Counted from the stretch's first letter, positions 9,475 to 18,521 are shown. The stretch: 64,000 bases of DNA from Alcaligenaceae bacterium (GCA_013416445.1 JACCER010000002.1:62001-126000); one strand, 5' to 3'. Numbers and translations are program-made. The notes: generated by a model not told the origin, from the sequence alone.

Positions 9475-9879
9475 TTAATTATTGGTGGGTGGGGTGGTGG
9501 CTGTTACGCCATTGCCTACTTTGTCCTGGATAGCTTTGTCGGCTTTGGCTGCGCCCTCTTTAATGGCGTCGCCTATCTGGCCGGCTTTTTCAGCGGTTGC
9601 ATCTTTCAACTGTTCAGCTTTCTCGGCAACGGTGTTGGCAGCTTCCTTTACAGTTTCTTTGATCGATTCACTGGAACTCGACGGCGACTGCGTGGCAGGC
9701 GTATCGGAAGAAGGTGCCGGAGCAGGGGCAGGTGCTGGCGCGGGTGCAGGGGCCGGCGTCTCGACAGGAGCGCTGCCGGTAGCAGGCGCGCTGGTATCTT
9801 CGCCCTTGGAGCATGCTGCAAGCAGGCTCATGGATGCAATCATTGCAATAACGGCAAGATGTGTGCGGGCTTTTTCCAT
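9475..9879 (-). CDS. Small Ala/Pro-rich lipoprotein with amphipathic helical C-terminus
   Basis: A 134-residue protein. The first 23 residues form a lipoprotein signal peptide ending in the lipobox LLAAC, with Cys23 the predicted lipidated residue. A flexible (AP)n linker of about eight Ala-Pro pairs follows. The rest is a lysine/glutamate/alanine-rich helical stretch (repeats like KEAANTVAEKAEQ and EKAGQIGDAIKEG) resembling LEA-like or entericidin-type stress proteins. The start at 9879 was chosen over longer in-frame options because GAGGAA lies at ideal spacing and the signal peptide then begins at residue 1. Function unknown. Confidence 0.7.
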   Translation of the reverse strand: MEKARTHLAVIAMIASMSLLAACSKGEDTSAPATGSAPVETPAPAPAPAPAPAPAPSSDTPATQSPSSSSESIKETVKEAANTVAEKAEQLKDATAEKAGQIGDAIKEGAAKADKAIQDKVGNGVTATTPPTNN

Positions 9880-10189
9880 GGTATTCCTCATTAATTCTAA
9901 GTCGCAATACGTTTTGCTGATCCGGTGCGACTGACGGCTCAACAGCGAGCTTGTTACAACTGGCTTAGTAACAATTCTAGCCACAGAAAGCACTGCTCCT
10001 AGGAACCTAGTGTAAACACTGATTTCAATAATATATTCTTTAAGTTCTTTCTTTTCACAAAAGCCTTTAGGTATCAGTGGTAGATGCTTGAATAGCTGCT
10101 GGGCTCAGCCATACATCAAGATACAAATGACCCGAATTACACAGAAACTATTACAGTTTTGTGCAGATGCAAACCAGCAAAGGTTGCGT
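9880..10189. other. Intergenic region between the lipoprotein gene and the glnK control region
   Basis: No open frame here has credible coding features. The first part is the promoter region of the leftward lipoprotein gene, A/T-rich around 10020-10080. The right end runs into the dyad-containing control region of glnK. Confidence 0.4.
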
Positions 10190-10221
10190 ATTGGTGCGAA
10201 GTCGCCAAGATATGCACCAAT
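10190..10221. promoter_or_regulatory. Candidate NtrC-type enhancer half-sites upstream of glnK
   Basis: ATTGGTGC (10190-10197) and its exact complement GCACCAAT (10214-10221) flank 16 bp. TTGGTGC and GCACCAA are the half-site sequences of NtrC operators. The pair lies about 180-210 bp upstream of the sigma-54 promoter, a normal enhancer distance. The half-sites face the opposite way from the usual compact NtrC dyad, so this could be two separate weak sites or another regulator. Confidence 0.4.
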
Positions 10222-10260
10222 TTGAGGCACAGCGTATGGCACTTTTTTGGAGTCATGGGT

Positions 10261-10773
<513 letters not shown>

Positions 10774-10888
10774 CGCCCCACCCCTACTATGCTGCTGGCG
10801 ACCTCCAGCGCCTTACTCTTTGCCCCACCACATCCTGGCGCCACTTGCCCTTGCCGCCAGGCTTGCACTGACTACTTTGGAGTAAAAC

Positions 10889-12115
10889 ATGGATAAAGCC
10901 GATTTCGCGTGGGTTAGTGTTTCTACCCTGCTGGTGTTATTGATGGCTGTGCCAGGACTGGCGTTATTTTATGGCGGTCTGGTCCGGGCCAAGAATGTGC
11001 TGTCCATCCTGATACAGGTGATCTCGACGTTTGCGCTGGCAATAGTGGTCTGGTTCATCTACGGCTATTCGCTGGCCTTCACCGAAGGCAATGCCGTATT
11101 GGGCGGATTTTCACGGATAGTATTCGCTGGCATGTTTGATCTGGCCTCCAGGAAATTCGAACTGTCAGGCAGCATCCCGGAACTTGCCTTTGCCGCTTTC
11201 CAGGCCACGTTCGCTGGCATCACTTGCGCCTTGATTGTCGGGGGCCTGGCAGAACGAGCTCGATACTCCGCCATCATGCTGTTTACGCTGATCTGGCTGA
11301 GCTTTGCCTACCTGCCTATCGCCCATATGGTTTGGGCTCCCGATGGCTGGCTGTTTTTGCGCGGCGCGCTGGACTTTGCCGGCGGCACGGTGGTGCATAT
11401 CAATGCCGGGGTGGCCGGCCTGGTGGGCGCCTACTTCATCGGCAAGCGTGTGGGCTATGGCCGCGAAGCCATGCAGCCTCACAACCTGCCCATGGCCATG
11501 ACGGGCGCATCGCTGCTGTGGGTGGGCTGGTTCGGCTTTAATGCAGGCTCGGCGCTCAGCGCCAACGACATCGCTGCTCTGGCCTTCTTCAATACCATGC
11601 TGGCTACTGCCGGAGCCGTTCTTGCGTGGCTGCTGCTTGAATGGAAATACAAGGGAAAACCGTCATTGCTGGGTGCAATTTCGGGCGCAGTGGCCGGGCT
11701 GGTGGGGGTCACGCCGGCGGCGGGTCTGGTAGGTCCTGGCGGCGCCTTGTTTATTGGCCTGGTAACCGGCACGGTCTGCTTTTGGGGCGTGAATGGCTTG
11801 AAGCGTTTGCTGAAGGTCGACGATAGCCTGGATGTTTTTGGCATACATGGCGTGGGCGGCATCGCAGGTGCGCTGTTGACAGGGGTATTCAATGCTCAGG
11901 CGCTGGGTGGGCCAGGCCTGGTCAGCGCCTGGATGATTCCACATCAATTGGCCATACAGCTTGAGGGGGTGCTGATTACAGTAGCCTGGTCGGCGACAGT
12001 GGCCTGGATTGGGTTTTTTATTGCCGATAAAGTATGCGGCTTAAGAGTGGGCGCCGATATTGAACGTGAAGGGCTGGATATTCACGCACATGGGGAAACG
12101 GCTTACCATTACTGA
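10889..12115 (+). CDS. amtB: Ammonium transporter AmtB
   Basis: A 408-residue membrane protein with about 11 hydrophobic segments and Amt-family signatures. These include the FYGGLVRAKN loop near the N-terminus, DFAGGTVVHINAG around the first pore histidine, and DSLDVFGIHGVGGIAG around the second. Amt proteins conduct ammonium or ammonia inwards and are closed by unmodified GlnK inserting its T-loop. The gene follows glnK with a gap of about 115 bp and a GGAG ribosome-binding site, the classic glnK-amtB operon. It lacks the cleavable signal peptide of E. coli AmtB: the first helix begins almost directly after MDKADFAW. Confidence 0.96.
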   Translation: MDKADFAWVSVSTLLVLLMAVPGLALFYGGLVRAKNVLSILIQVISTFALAIVVWFIYGYSLAFTEGNAVLGGFSRIVFAGMFDLASRKFELSGSIPELAFAAFQATFAGITCALIVGGLAERARYSAIMLFTLIWLSFAYLPIAHMVWAPDGWLFLRGALDFAGGTVVHINAGVAGLVGAYFIGKRVGYGREAMQPHNLPMAMTGASLLWVGWFGFNAGSALSANDIAALAFFNTMLATAGAVLAWLLLEWKYKGKPSLLGAISGAVAGLVGVTPAAGLVGPGGALFIGLVTGTVCFWGVNGLKRLLKVDDSLDVFGIHGVGGIAGALLTGVFNAQALGGPGLVSAWMIPHQLAIQLEGVLITVAWSATVAWIGFFIADKVCGLRVGADIEREGLDIHAHGETAYHY

Positions 12116-12132
12116 TGAGTTTTTGCGTGGGT

Positions 12133-12157
12133 TGTCGGATTAACGCGTAATCCGACA
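12133..12157. repeat. Dispersed palindrome family copy between convergent amtB and ptsI
   Basis: TGTCGGATTA (12133-12142) and TAATCCGACA (12148-12157) are perfect 10-bp arms around ACGCG. The element sits in the 45-bp gap between two convergent genes and could act as a bidirectional transcript-end hairpin, although no long T-run follows. Confidence 0.8.
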
Positions 12158-12160
12158 CCG

Positions 12161-13921
12161 CTATGTATTTGACAAGGCGTCCAGGTCAATACGTTCAGCG
12201 CGGTTCAGGGCCGAGGCCACCTTGACGCGCAAGGCATTGGAATGGGCCTGCCGAACTTCTTTTTTCACGTCCAGCAATTGCTGGGGATGCATGGAGAATT
12301 CCGTCAGGCCCAGACCCAATAGCATGCGGGTAACGCGGGAATCCCCGGCGATTTCACCGCATACCGCCACAGGCTTGCCAGCGCGCTCGGCGGAATTGAT
12401 GGTGTGGGCAATAAGGCGCAACACCGCCGGATGCATGGGGTCGTATAGGTCGGCCACGTCGCTGTCGCCACGGTCTATGGCCAGGGTGTACTGAATGAGA
12501 TCATTGGTGCCTATCGACAGGAAATCCAGAGCCTCGGCAAAAGGCTCGATGGCAATGGCCATGGCGGGAATCTCGACCATGGCGCCCAGTGAAAAATTGC
12601 GCGCATAGGGCACCCTTCTGGTTTCCAGTTCCTGGCAGGCAGACTCTATGGCCTGGCGCGTGGCGCGAACTTCGTGCATGTGCGAGATCATGGGTATCAG
12701 GATGCGCACATGGCCGTGTACTGAAGCGCGCAGCAAGGCCCTTAGCTGTGTGGCGAAAATTTCGGGGTTGGCCAGGCAATAGCGTATGGCCCGCAGGCCT
12801 AGTGCCGGGTTGGTGGCCACGGTAACGTCGCCATCCAGGGTTTTATCGGCGCCCAAATCCAGGGTGCGTATGGTCACGGGTCGACCCGCCATGGTTTTCA
12901 ACACCGACGCATAGGCTTCATACTGCTCGTCTTCAGAGGGTAGATCGGGACGGCCCATGAAAAGGAATTCGCTGCGAAACAGGCCTATGCCATCAGCCCC
13001 CGCCTGCATAGCGGCAACGGCTTCTTCGGGAAGCTCGATATTGGCTTCAAGCTTGATTTGTATGCCATCCAGGGTAATCGCCGGGGCATCGCGCAATAAC
13101 GCCAGTTCGGCGCGCCCGCTTGCATAGGCGGCCTGGCGATTGCGGTATTCCTGGAGCACTTGCGGTGATGGGTTGATCAGCACCGTACCGGTCAGGCCGT
13201 CAGCCACCAGCATATCGCCGTCGCGCACCAGCATGCGTATGTGGCCCAGGCCCACCACCGCCGGCACATTCATGCTGCGCGCGACAATAGCGGTATGCGA
13301 GGTAGGGCCGCCCAGATCGGTTAAAAACGCTGCAAACCGGCCACCGCGCAGGCGCAGCATGTCGGCGGGCGAGATATCGCGGGCAACCACGATAAGCGGG
13401 TCATCGTAATTGCCGGCATCGATATCGGGCAGCAAGGCGGTAGAGCCCGACAGCACACGCAAGACCTTTTCAATGACTTGGCGGATATCGGCGCCGCGCT
13501 CGCGCAGATACTCGTCTTCCATGATGGAAAACTGTTCAGCCAGCAACTGCCCCTGCGTGGTCAGCGCCCATTCGGCGTTGTAATGGCGCTCGATGATGAG
13601 ATTGCTGGTTTGCTGCAACAGCATGGGATCGTCGAGCAGCAAACTGTGCACGGTCAGCAAAGGGCCAAGTTCGCGCGGCGCATCTTCGGGCAGTGCGCTG
13701 ACCATAAGCTGGAGCTCGTCGCTGGCTGTGCGCAAGGCGGCTTCAAGACGCCCGCATTCTGCCTTGATGTCGTCGGGAGCTATGCGGTAGTGCGCGACTT
13801 CGAGGGCTGCTGCGCTCATGATGGCCGCCCGGCCTATGGCATAGCCCTTGACCACGCCCTGCCCCTGCAGGCACAACATAGCGCCCAGCCCATGGTTATC
13901 GGAAATGAGGTGCGTGGTCAT
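12161..13921 (-). CDS. ptsI: Phosphoenolpyruvate-protein phosphotransferase (PTS enzyme I)
   Basis: A 586-residue protein of normal EI length. It takes phosphate from phosphoenolpyruvate onto His209 in GGPTSHTAIVARS and passes it to HPr. The PEP-binding TIM-barrel motifs are present (GIGLFRSEFLFM, and DFLSIGTNDLIQYTLAIDR near the C-terminus). It is the last gene of the gshB-EIIA-ptsH-ptsI block. No sugar permease is nearby, so as in other Betaproteobacteria this PTS chain is probably regulatory rather than for sugar uptake. An in-frame ATG at residue 15 is a possible alternative start. Confidence 0.96.
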   Translation of the reverse strand: MTTHLISDNHGLGAMLCLQGQGVVKGYAIGRAAIMSAAALEVAHYRIAPDDIKAECGRLEAALRTASDELQLMVSALPEDAPRELGPLLTVHSLLLDDPMLLQQTSNLIIERHYNAEWALTTQGQLLAEQFSIMEDEYLRERGADIRQVIEKVLRVLSGSTALLPDIDAGNYDDPLIVVARDISPADMLRLRGGRFAAFLTDLGGPTSHTAIVARSMNVPAVVGLGHIRMLVRDGDMLVADGLTGTVLINPSPQVLQEYRNRQAAYASGRAELALLRDAPAITLDGIQIKLEANIELPEEAVAAMQAGADGIGLFRSEFLFMGRPDLPSEDEQYEAYASVLKTMAGRPVTIRTLDLGADKTLDGDVTVATNPALGLRAIRYCLANPEIFATQLRALLRASVHGHVRILIPMISHMHEVRATRQAIESACQELETRRVPYARNFSLGAMVEIPAMAIAIEPFAEALDFLSIGTNDLIQYTLAIDRGDSDVADLYDPMHPAVLRLIAHTINSAERAGKPVAVCGEIAGDSRVTRMLLGLGLTEFSMHPQQLLDVKKEVRQAHSNALRVKVASALNRAERIDLDALSNT

Positions 13922-13959
13922 GGCATGGAACGCTAATTATGACAACCGAAAAGGTCGAA

Positions 13960-14229
13960 CTATTCCTGTTCGCCGAACTTGCTGTTGAACAGGGACTGGA
14001 TATCAAGCAGCGCCTGTGAAGCGTCGTCGCCGCTTGCATCGACCTTGACGGTAACCCCCAAGCCGGCGGCCAGCATCATGACCCCCATTATGCTTTTTGC
14101 ATTCACCCGCTGCGCACCGCGCGCAATGAAGATTTCACTGCTGAATTTGCCTGCCAGCTGTGTAAGCTTGGCTGCAGCGCGAGCATGCAAACCCAGTTTG
14201 TTGCTGATGACGATATCGATGGATGGCAT
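13960..14229 (-). CDS. ptsH: Phosphocarrier protein HPr
   Basis: An 89-residue protein with the active-site His15 in NKLGLHARAAAKL and the regulatory Ser46 in AKSIMGVMML, the site used by HPr kinase in organisms that have one. It relays phosphate from EI to the EIIA protein encoded just upstream. The gap to ptsI is 38 bp and the genes are surely co-transcribed. Confidence 0.95.
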   Translation of the reverse strand: MPSIDIVISNKLGLHARAAAKLTQLAGKFSSEIFIARGAQRVNAKSIMGVMMLAAGLGVTVKVDASGDDASQALLDIQSLFNSKFGEQE

Positions 14230-14275
14230 AAGACCCTTTTCTTTATTTAAGCAGTCACAAAAAACTGGGGAAGGC

Positions 14276-14677
14276 TCAGCATGCCTGATCGGCGTTGACT
14301 ATTCCCCGCAGCGCCCCGATACGCACACTTTCGCTTAGTTTATCTGGATTTTCCTGCTGATCGGTCAGAGCCTTCAATACCATGCACAAATTGGTGCCGG
14401 TGATAAGGTGCACCACCTGCCCCTGATCGGTAACCTGCTTGAGGGCCTGCTTGGCGATATTGAAAGGCGTAGCCCCGAATATATCGCAAAGTATCAGTGT
14501 TGCCTCGTTGCCGTGCTGCAAAAGCTGCCGGGACAAGCTGGCAACCAGAGCTGCAGGGTCGGCATCGGGGGCGACATCAATAACGCTCAAGTCCACCTTC
14601 TGGCCCAGAACATGCCCAGCGCATGCCGCAAAAGCCGAGCCCAACGGCTCGTGCATGACCAATACAATGCGAGTCAT
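14276..14677 (-). CDS. PTS EIIA component, mannose/PtsIIA-Man family
   Basis: A 133-residue protein with the EIIA-Man fold and the phosphorylatable His9 in VMHEPLGSAF. No EIIB, EIIC or EIID genes are adjacent, so this is a stand-alone EIIA that likely serves a signalling role with HPr and EI. Its start codon directly abuts the gshB stop codon (14678), which suggests translational coupling. The same gene order is typical of Burkholderiales. Confidence 0.92.
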   Translation of the reverse strand: MTRIVLVMHEPLGSAFAACAGHVLGQKVDLSVIDVAPDADPAALVASLSRQLLQHGNEATLILCDIFGATPFNIAKQALKQVTDQGQVVHLITGTNLCMVLKALTDQQENPDKLSESVRIGALRGIVNADQAC

Positions 14678-15637
14678 TCAAATACCTGCTGCCTGCTCAA
14701 GCGCCGCTGCAAAGCAGTCGGCCACGTCAAAATCGGTTTGCTCGGTGATTTCCACGAAACAAGTCGGGCTGGTAACGTTGACTTCGGTAATGTAGTCGCC
14801 GATGACGTCCAGCCCCACCAGCAACAAACCCCGGTCAACCAGTTGCGGCCCTATGGCATGTGCGATTTCGAGATCGCGCGTGGATAAGGGCTGCGCCACG
14901 CCACGGCCTCCCGCAGCAAGATTGCCGCGAGTTTCCCCCGCCAAAGGAATACGCGCCAGGGCGTAAGGCACCGGCTTTCCGGCAATCAGCAAGATACGCT
15001 TGTCGCCATTGATGATGTCGGGAATATAGCGTTGCGCCATGATGGTGCGCGTGCCATTGTCGGTAAGGGTTTCAAGAATGACGCCCAGGTTATGTTCATT
15101 TTCGCGCAAACGGAAAATACCTGTGCCGCCCATGCCGTCCAGGGGTTTGACGATGACATCAAGGTGTTTGTCGTGAAAGGCGCGCAAGCGCGGCATATCG
15201 CACGTAACCAGCGTTGGTGCTGTAAACGAGGCAAATTCGGTAATTGCCAGCTTTTCGGGATGGTTACGTATGGCCGCACCGGAATTGAAGACCTTGGCGC
15301 CTTGCGCCTGCCCGTATTCCAGCAAATGCGTGGCATAGACGTATTCCATGTCGAAGGGCGGGTCTTTGCGCATAAGCACGGCATCAAACCCGGACAGAAC
15401 GGCGTCGTGCGCCGCACTGCGTTCACGCCACCAGGCATGGCCATGCAAGTCGGCGCCGTCGACCAGGTCAATACCGGTTGCCACAACCTTGACCACGCCT
15501 TCGTCGATATACAGATCGGCCTGATGGGCCACACTTAAGGAGTGCCCCCGGGCGGTCAGGGCACGCATCATTGCTACTGACGAATCTTTATAAGCCTTGA
15601 GGGACAACAAGGGATCAATAACAAACAAGACGTGCAT
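14678..15637 (-). CDS. gshB: Glutathione synthetase
   Basis: A 319-residue ATP-grasp ligase of normal length. It joins gamma-glutamylcysteine and glycine to make glutathione in the cytoplasm. Recognisable segments are MHVLFVIDPL at the N-terminus, the RKDPPFDMEYVYATHLLE substrate motif, the ATP-binding VIVKPLDGMGGTGIFRL loop and the C-terminal VTSPTCFVEI. It heads the gshB-EIIA-ptsH-ptsI cluster. Upstream is infC rather than the usual gshA, so the local arrangement combines two conserved blocks. Confidence 0.96.
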   Translation of the reverse strand: MHVLFVIDPLLSLKAYKDSSVAMMRALTARGHSLSVAHQADLYIDEGVVKVVATGIDLVDGADLHGHAWWRERSAAHDAVLSGFDAVLMRKDPPFDMEYVYATHLLEYGQAQGAKVFNSGAAIRNHPEKLAITEFASFTAPTLVTCDMPRLRAFHDKHLDVIVKPLDGMGGTGIFRLRENEHNLGVILETLTDNGTRTIMAQRYIPDIINGDKRILLIAGKPVPYALARIPLAGETRGNLAAGGRGVAQPLSTRDLEIAHAIGPQLVDRGLLLVGLDVIGDYITEVNVTSPTCFVEITEQTDFDVADCFAAALEQAAGI

Positions 15638-15653
15638 AGGACACCTGCATGCG

Positions 15654-15683
15654 CCCGTCTGCGAGGAAAACCCGGCAGACGGG
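15654..15683. other. Hairpin between infC and gshB
   Basis: CCCGTCTGC (15654-15662) and GCAGACGGG (15675-15683) form a 9-bp stem with a 12-nt loop. A T-run follows only on the plus strand, yet both flanking genes read on the minus strand. It may be an RNA-stability hairpin or a weak terminator after infC. Confidence 0.5.
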
Positions 15684-15703
15684 AGTTTTTTAAAGGTTCA
15701 GGA

Positions 15704-16252
15704 TCAGGCAGCGTCGCCGGACTTGCCTGGAACCGCTTTTTTGCGCGGCGCCAAAACCATGACCATTTGACGGCCTTCCAGCCTGGGCATGGCTTCTACC
15801 TGACATAGTTCGACGAGGTCGTCGCGTACACGTTCCAGCACACGCATGCCCAATTCCTGGTGCGCCATTTCCCGACCGCGAAAACGCAAGGTGACTTTGG
15901 CCTTGTCGCCTTCTTCGATAAAGCGGCGCAAGTTGCGCAACTTGACCTGGTAATCGCCTTCGTCGGTTCCGGGACGGAACTTGACTTCTTTTACCTGGAT
16001 GATCTTTTGCTTGGACCGTGCCTCTTGTTGGCGTTTTTGTTCTTGATACTTGAACTTGCCATAGTCCATCAACCGGCAGACCGGAGGCTCCGCATTGGGT
16101 GCTATCTCGACCAGGTCTACTTCGTGTTGTTCAGACAGAAGGATGGCGTCGGCGGTTTTGACAACCCCTAGCTGTTCACCTTCTACTCCAATAAGACGCA
16201 CCTCGGGGACGCGGATTTCACCATTGATGCGATGTGGTTTTTCGGTTGCGAT
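15704..16252 (-). CDS. infC: Translation initiation factor IF-3, with a predicted AUC start codon
   Basis: The conserved reading frame continues upstream of the first in-frame GTG (16201) through [15 protein letters not shown] to an ATC at 16252-16250, preceded by AGGAG at 8-nt spacing. No ATG, GTG or TTG lies in frame in that stretch. This gives 182 residues, the normal IF-3 length, with N- and C-terminal domains and linker intact (for example [17 protein letters not shown]). IF-3 rejects non-canonical start codons and classically represses its own AUU-started gene, so an AUC start fits that autoregulation. The gene lies downstream of thrS, with the start codon about 55 bp after the thrS stop. 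Confidence 0.93.
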   Translation of the reverse strand: MATEKPHRINGEIRVPEVRLIGVEGEQLGVVKTADAILLSEQHEVDLVEIAPNAEPPVCRLMDYGKFKYQEQKRQQEARSKQKIIQVKEVKFRPGTDEGDYQVKLRNLRRFIEEGDKAKVTLRFRGREMAHQELGMRVLERVRDDLVELCQVEAMPRLEGRQMVMVLAPRKKAVPGKSGDAA

Positions 16253-16306
16253 GTCTAAGACTCCTAGAATTAATAAAAAATCAGGCCTTTACTGGCTTAC
16301 CCGGCA

Positions 16307-18229
16307 TTACGCCCGGGAGTTGATTTCGTTTTGCAGGCGGGTGGTGAAATCGGCCAGGGACATTACCCCCAAGTCGACTCCGCCCCTGCCGCGTACCGCC
16401 ACTTTACCGGTTTCGCGTTCTTTTTCGCCTACCACTAGAATGTACGGTATTTTTTGCATACTGTGTTCACGGATTTTACGGGTGATTTTTTCAGCACGCA
16501 AATCGGAGCTGGCCCTGAGGCCCTGTTTTTTCAGGCTTTTGACAACTTCGGCGGCATAATCGGCTGATGGCTCGGAAATACAGCAGACCACAGCATGCTC
16601 GGGCGACAACCAGGCCGGCATGGCGCCCGCGTGATTTTCGATCAGCATACCTATGAAACGCTCGAACGAACCCAGTATGGCGCGGTGCAACATAACCGGT
16701 GTTTTACGCTGGTCAGCGGCGTCGACGTATTCAGCGCCCAGGCGCTCGGGCATGGAAAAATCAACCTGGATGGTGCCACATTGCCAATGACGCCCAATAG
16801 CGTCTTTCAACGTATATTCAATTTTGGGGCCATAGAAAGCCCCTTCGCCCGGAGAGACCTCGTATTCGCAACCGGTGTGATCCAGGCTGTCCATAAGGGC
16901 TTGCTCGGCCTTGTCCCACACTTCGTCGGAACCAATGCGCTTTTCGGGGCGGGTTGCCACTTTATACAGTATCTCGGTAAAACCGAAATCGGCATAGACT
17001 TTTTGCAGCAAGGCGGTAAACGCCACGCACTCTTGCTGCAACTGGTCTTCGGTACAGAAAATATGGCCGTCGTCTTGGGTAAACCCACGCACACGCATAG
17101 TGCCGTGCAGCGAACCGGAAGGTTCGTTACGATGGCACTGGCCGAATTCGCCATAACGTATGGGCAATTCCCGATACGAATGCAAGCCGGAATTGAAAAT
17201 CTGCACATGACCCGGGCAGTTCATGGGTTTTAGGCCATAAGTGCGGTTTTCGGATTCGGTGGTGAAGATGTTTTCGGCGTAGTTATCCCAGTGGCCGGTT
17301 TTCTTCCACAGCGACAAGTCGAGTATTTGCGGCGCCTTGACTTCTTCATAGCCATTATCAACATACACGGCACGCATGTATTGTTCAACCTGCTGCCATA
17401 AGGTCCAGCCTTTGGGATGCCAGAAAATCAGCCCTGGAGCCTCTTCTTGGAAGTGGAACAGGTCGAGTTCGCGGCCCAGCTTGCGGTGATCGCGGCGCTC
17501 GGCCTCTTCGAGCATGGTCAGATAATTGGCCTGTTCATCTTTGGAAGCCCAGGCTGTGCCGTAAATGCGCTGCAGCATTTCGTTTTTGCTGTCGCCGCGC
17601 CAATAAGCGCCAGCCACTTTCATCAGCTTGAACACTTTCAGGTGGCCGGTAGATGGCACGTGCGGGCCACGGCACAAATCAATGAAGTCGCCCTCGCGGT
17701 ACAGGCTGATGGACTCGTTGGAAGGAATGGACGCAATGATTTCGGCTTTGTAGTGTTCGCCTATGCCCTTGAAATAAGCAACGGCGTCGTCACGCAACCA
17801 TTCTTCGCGCGTTACCGGCTCGTTCTTGCGAGCGAGTTCAGTCATTTTCTTTTCGATGGCTTCCAGATCATCAAGTGTGAACGGACGCTTATAGGAAAAG
17901 TCATAATAAAAGCCATTGTCAATGACTGGCCCAATGGTGACCTGAGCCTCGGGAAACAGCGACTTGACAGCATACGCCAGCAAATGAGCGGTTGAGTGAC
18001 GGATCAAGTCCAGGCCATCAGGGTCTTTGGCGGTGATAATGGCCAATTGCGCATTGTGTTCAATGACAAAGCTGGTATCAACCAGCCTGGGTTCAGCATC
18101 ACCCACCGTGACACGGCCGCCCAACGCTGCGCGGCCCAACCCGGTACCTATCGAGTGGGCTATATCGTTGACAGACACGGGACCCGGAAACTCGCGCTGC
18201 GAGCCGTCAGGCAAGGTAATTTGAACCAT
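16307..18229 (-). CDS. thrS: Threonyl-tRNA synthetase
   Basis: A 640-residue class II synthetase of full length. It has an N-terminal TGS domain (residues 1-60), an editing domain with the HxxxH motif His78/His82 (RHSTAHLL), and the catalytic core with NCPGHVQIF carrying the zinc-binding Cys. An anticodon-binding domain lies at the C-terminus. The Shine-Dalgarno AGGACA precedes ATG 18229. It charges tRNA-Thr with threonine and removes mis-charged serine. A terminator hairpin and a threonine-codon leader peptide lie directly upstream (18248-18357), so transcription is probably attenuated by threonyl-tRNA supply. infC follows, as in many bacteria, but rpmI, rplT and pheST do not. Confidence 0.97.
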   Translation of the reverse strand: MVQITLPDGSQREFPGPVSVNDIAHSIGTGLGRAALGGRVTVGDAEPRLVDTSFVIEHNAQLAIITAKDPDGLDLIRHSTAHLLAYAVKSLFPEAQVTIGPVIDNGFYYDFSYKRPFTLDDLEAIEKKMTELARKNEPVTREEWLRDDAVAYFKGIGEHYKAEIIASIPSNESISLYREGDFIDLCRGPHVPSTGHLKVFKLMKVAGAYWRGDSKNEMLQRIYGTAWASKDEQANYLTMLEEAERRDHRKLGRELDLFHFQEEAPGLIFWHPKGWTLWQQVEQYMRAVYVDNGYEEVKAPQILDLSLWKKTGHWDNYAENIFTTESENRTYGLKPMNCPGHVQIFNSGLHSYRELPIRYGEFGQCHRNEPSGSLHGTMRVRGFTQDDGHIFCTEDQLQQECVAFTALLQKVYADFGFTEILYKVATRPEKRIGSDEVWDKAEQALMDSLDHTGCEYEVSPGEGAFYGPKIEYTLKDAIGRHWQCGTIQVDFSMPERLGAEYVDAADQRKTPVMLHRAILGSFERFIGMLIENHAGAMPAWLSPEHAVVCCISEPSADYAAEVVKSLKKQGLRASSDLRAEKITRKIREHSMQKIPYILVVGEKERETGKVAVRGRGGVDLGVMSLADFTTRLQNEINSRA

Positions 18230-18247
18230 AGGTTGTCCTGAAAATGC

Positions 18248-18310
18248 AAAAACGCGGCATAGGCCGCGTTTTGGGTTTTTTGATTTGCTTTAGACTGAAC
18301 AATACGCGGC
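18248..18310 (-). promoter_or_regulatory. thrS attenuator: terminator hairpin with upstream competing antiterminator arm
   Basis: In the minus-strand transcript, arms AAAACGCGGC (complement of 18263-18272) and GCCGCGTTTTT (complement of 18248-18258) form a 10-bp stem with loop CTAT and a T-run, which is an intrinsic terminator ending 19 nt before the thrS start codon. A second copy of GCCGCGT (complement of 18304-18310) lies upstream and could pair with the 5' arm instead, preventing the terminator. That copy also contains CGCGTA, which can pair with TACGCG inside the leader-peptide codons. This reproduces the 1:2, 2:3 and 3:4 pairing logic of classic amino-acid attenuators. Function is inferred. 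Confidence 0.7.
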
Positions 18311-18315
18311 GACAG

Positions 18316-18357
18316 CTAAACACAACAGGTCGGGGTTCGCGTAGTGCTGGAGTTCAT
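18316..18357 (-). CDS. Predicted thrS leader peptide MNSSTTRTPTCCV
   Basis: A 13-codon frame from ATG 18357 to TAG at 18318-18316. Four of its 13 codons are threonine (ACT ACG ... ACC ... ACC). It lies between a plausible promoter and the terminator hairpin before thrS. The ribosome-binding site is weak (GGAT). Ribosome stalling at the adjacent ACT-ACG pair would cover the TACGCG segment and free the antiterminator arm. Other readings are chance enrichment or a non-translated leader. Confidence 0.6.
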   Translation of the reverse strand: MNSSTTRTPTCCV

Positions 18358-18374
18358 ATAATCCAAAAATGAAT

Positions 18375-18405
18375 AGTGTAATCGTGGTGCTAGTGTAACA
18401 CTCAA
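18375..18405 (-). promoter_or_regulatory. Candidate sigma-70 promoter of thrS
   Basis: On the minus strand TTGAGT (complement of 18400-18405) and TACACT (complement of 18375-18380) are separated by 19 bp, each matching the consensus at 4 of 6 positions. A start about 7 nt further on would place the leader-peptide ATG near the 5' end of the transcript. Spacing and match are only fair. Confidence 0.3.
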
Positions 18406-18432
18406 CAGCGCAAAAACCTTTATAAGGCACAA

Positions 18433-18466
18433 AAAAACCCGCAAGCAACACAACTTGCGGGTTTTT
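18433..18466. terminator. Strong bidirectional-looking terminator after tRNA-Val
   Basis: AAAAACCCGCAAG (18433-18445) and CTTGCGGGTTTTT (18454-18466) are perfect 13-bp arms with an 8-nt loop, giving a GC-rich stem with A/T tails on both strands. It sits just downstream of the minus-strand tRNA-Val gene, isolating thrS transcription from the tRNA gene. Confidence 0.85.
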
Positions 18467-18521
18467 ACGTTTGTTTTTTGCACCCGGCTTTTACGACTTA
18501 TGCAAAACCACGAAATAATTC

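Noticed and set aside
15654-15690. Strong terminator for infC
   Set aside because: The T-run lies on the wrong strand for infC, so it is listed only as a hairpin.
16595-17233. 212-codon ORF opposite thrS
   Set aside because: Antisense shadow of a confidently identified essential gene.
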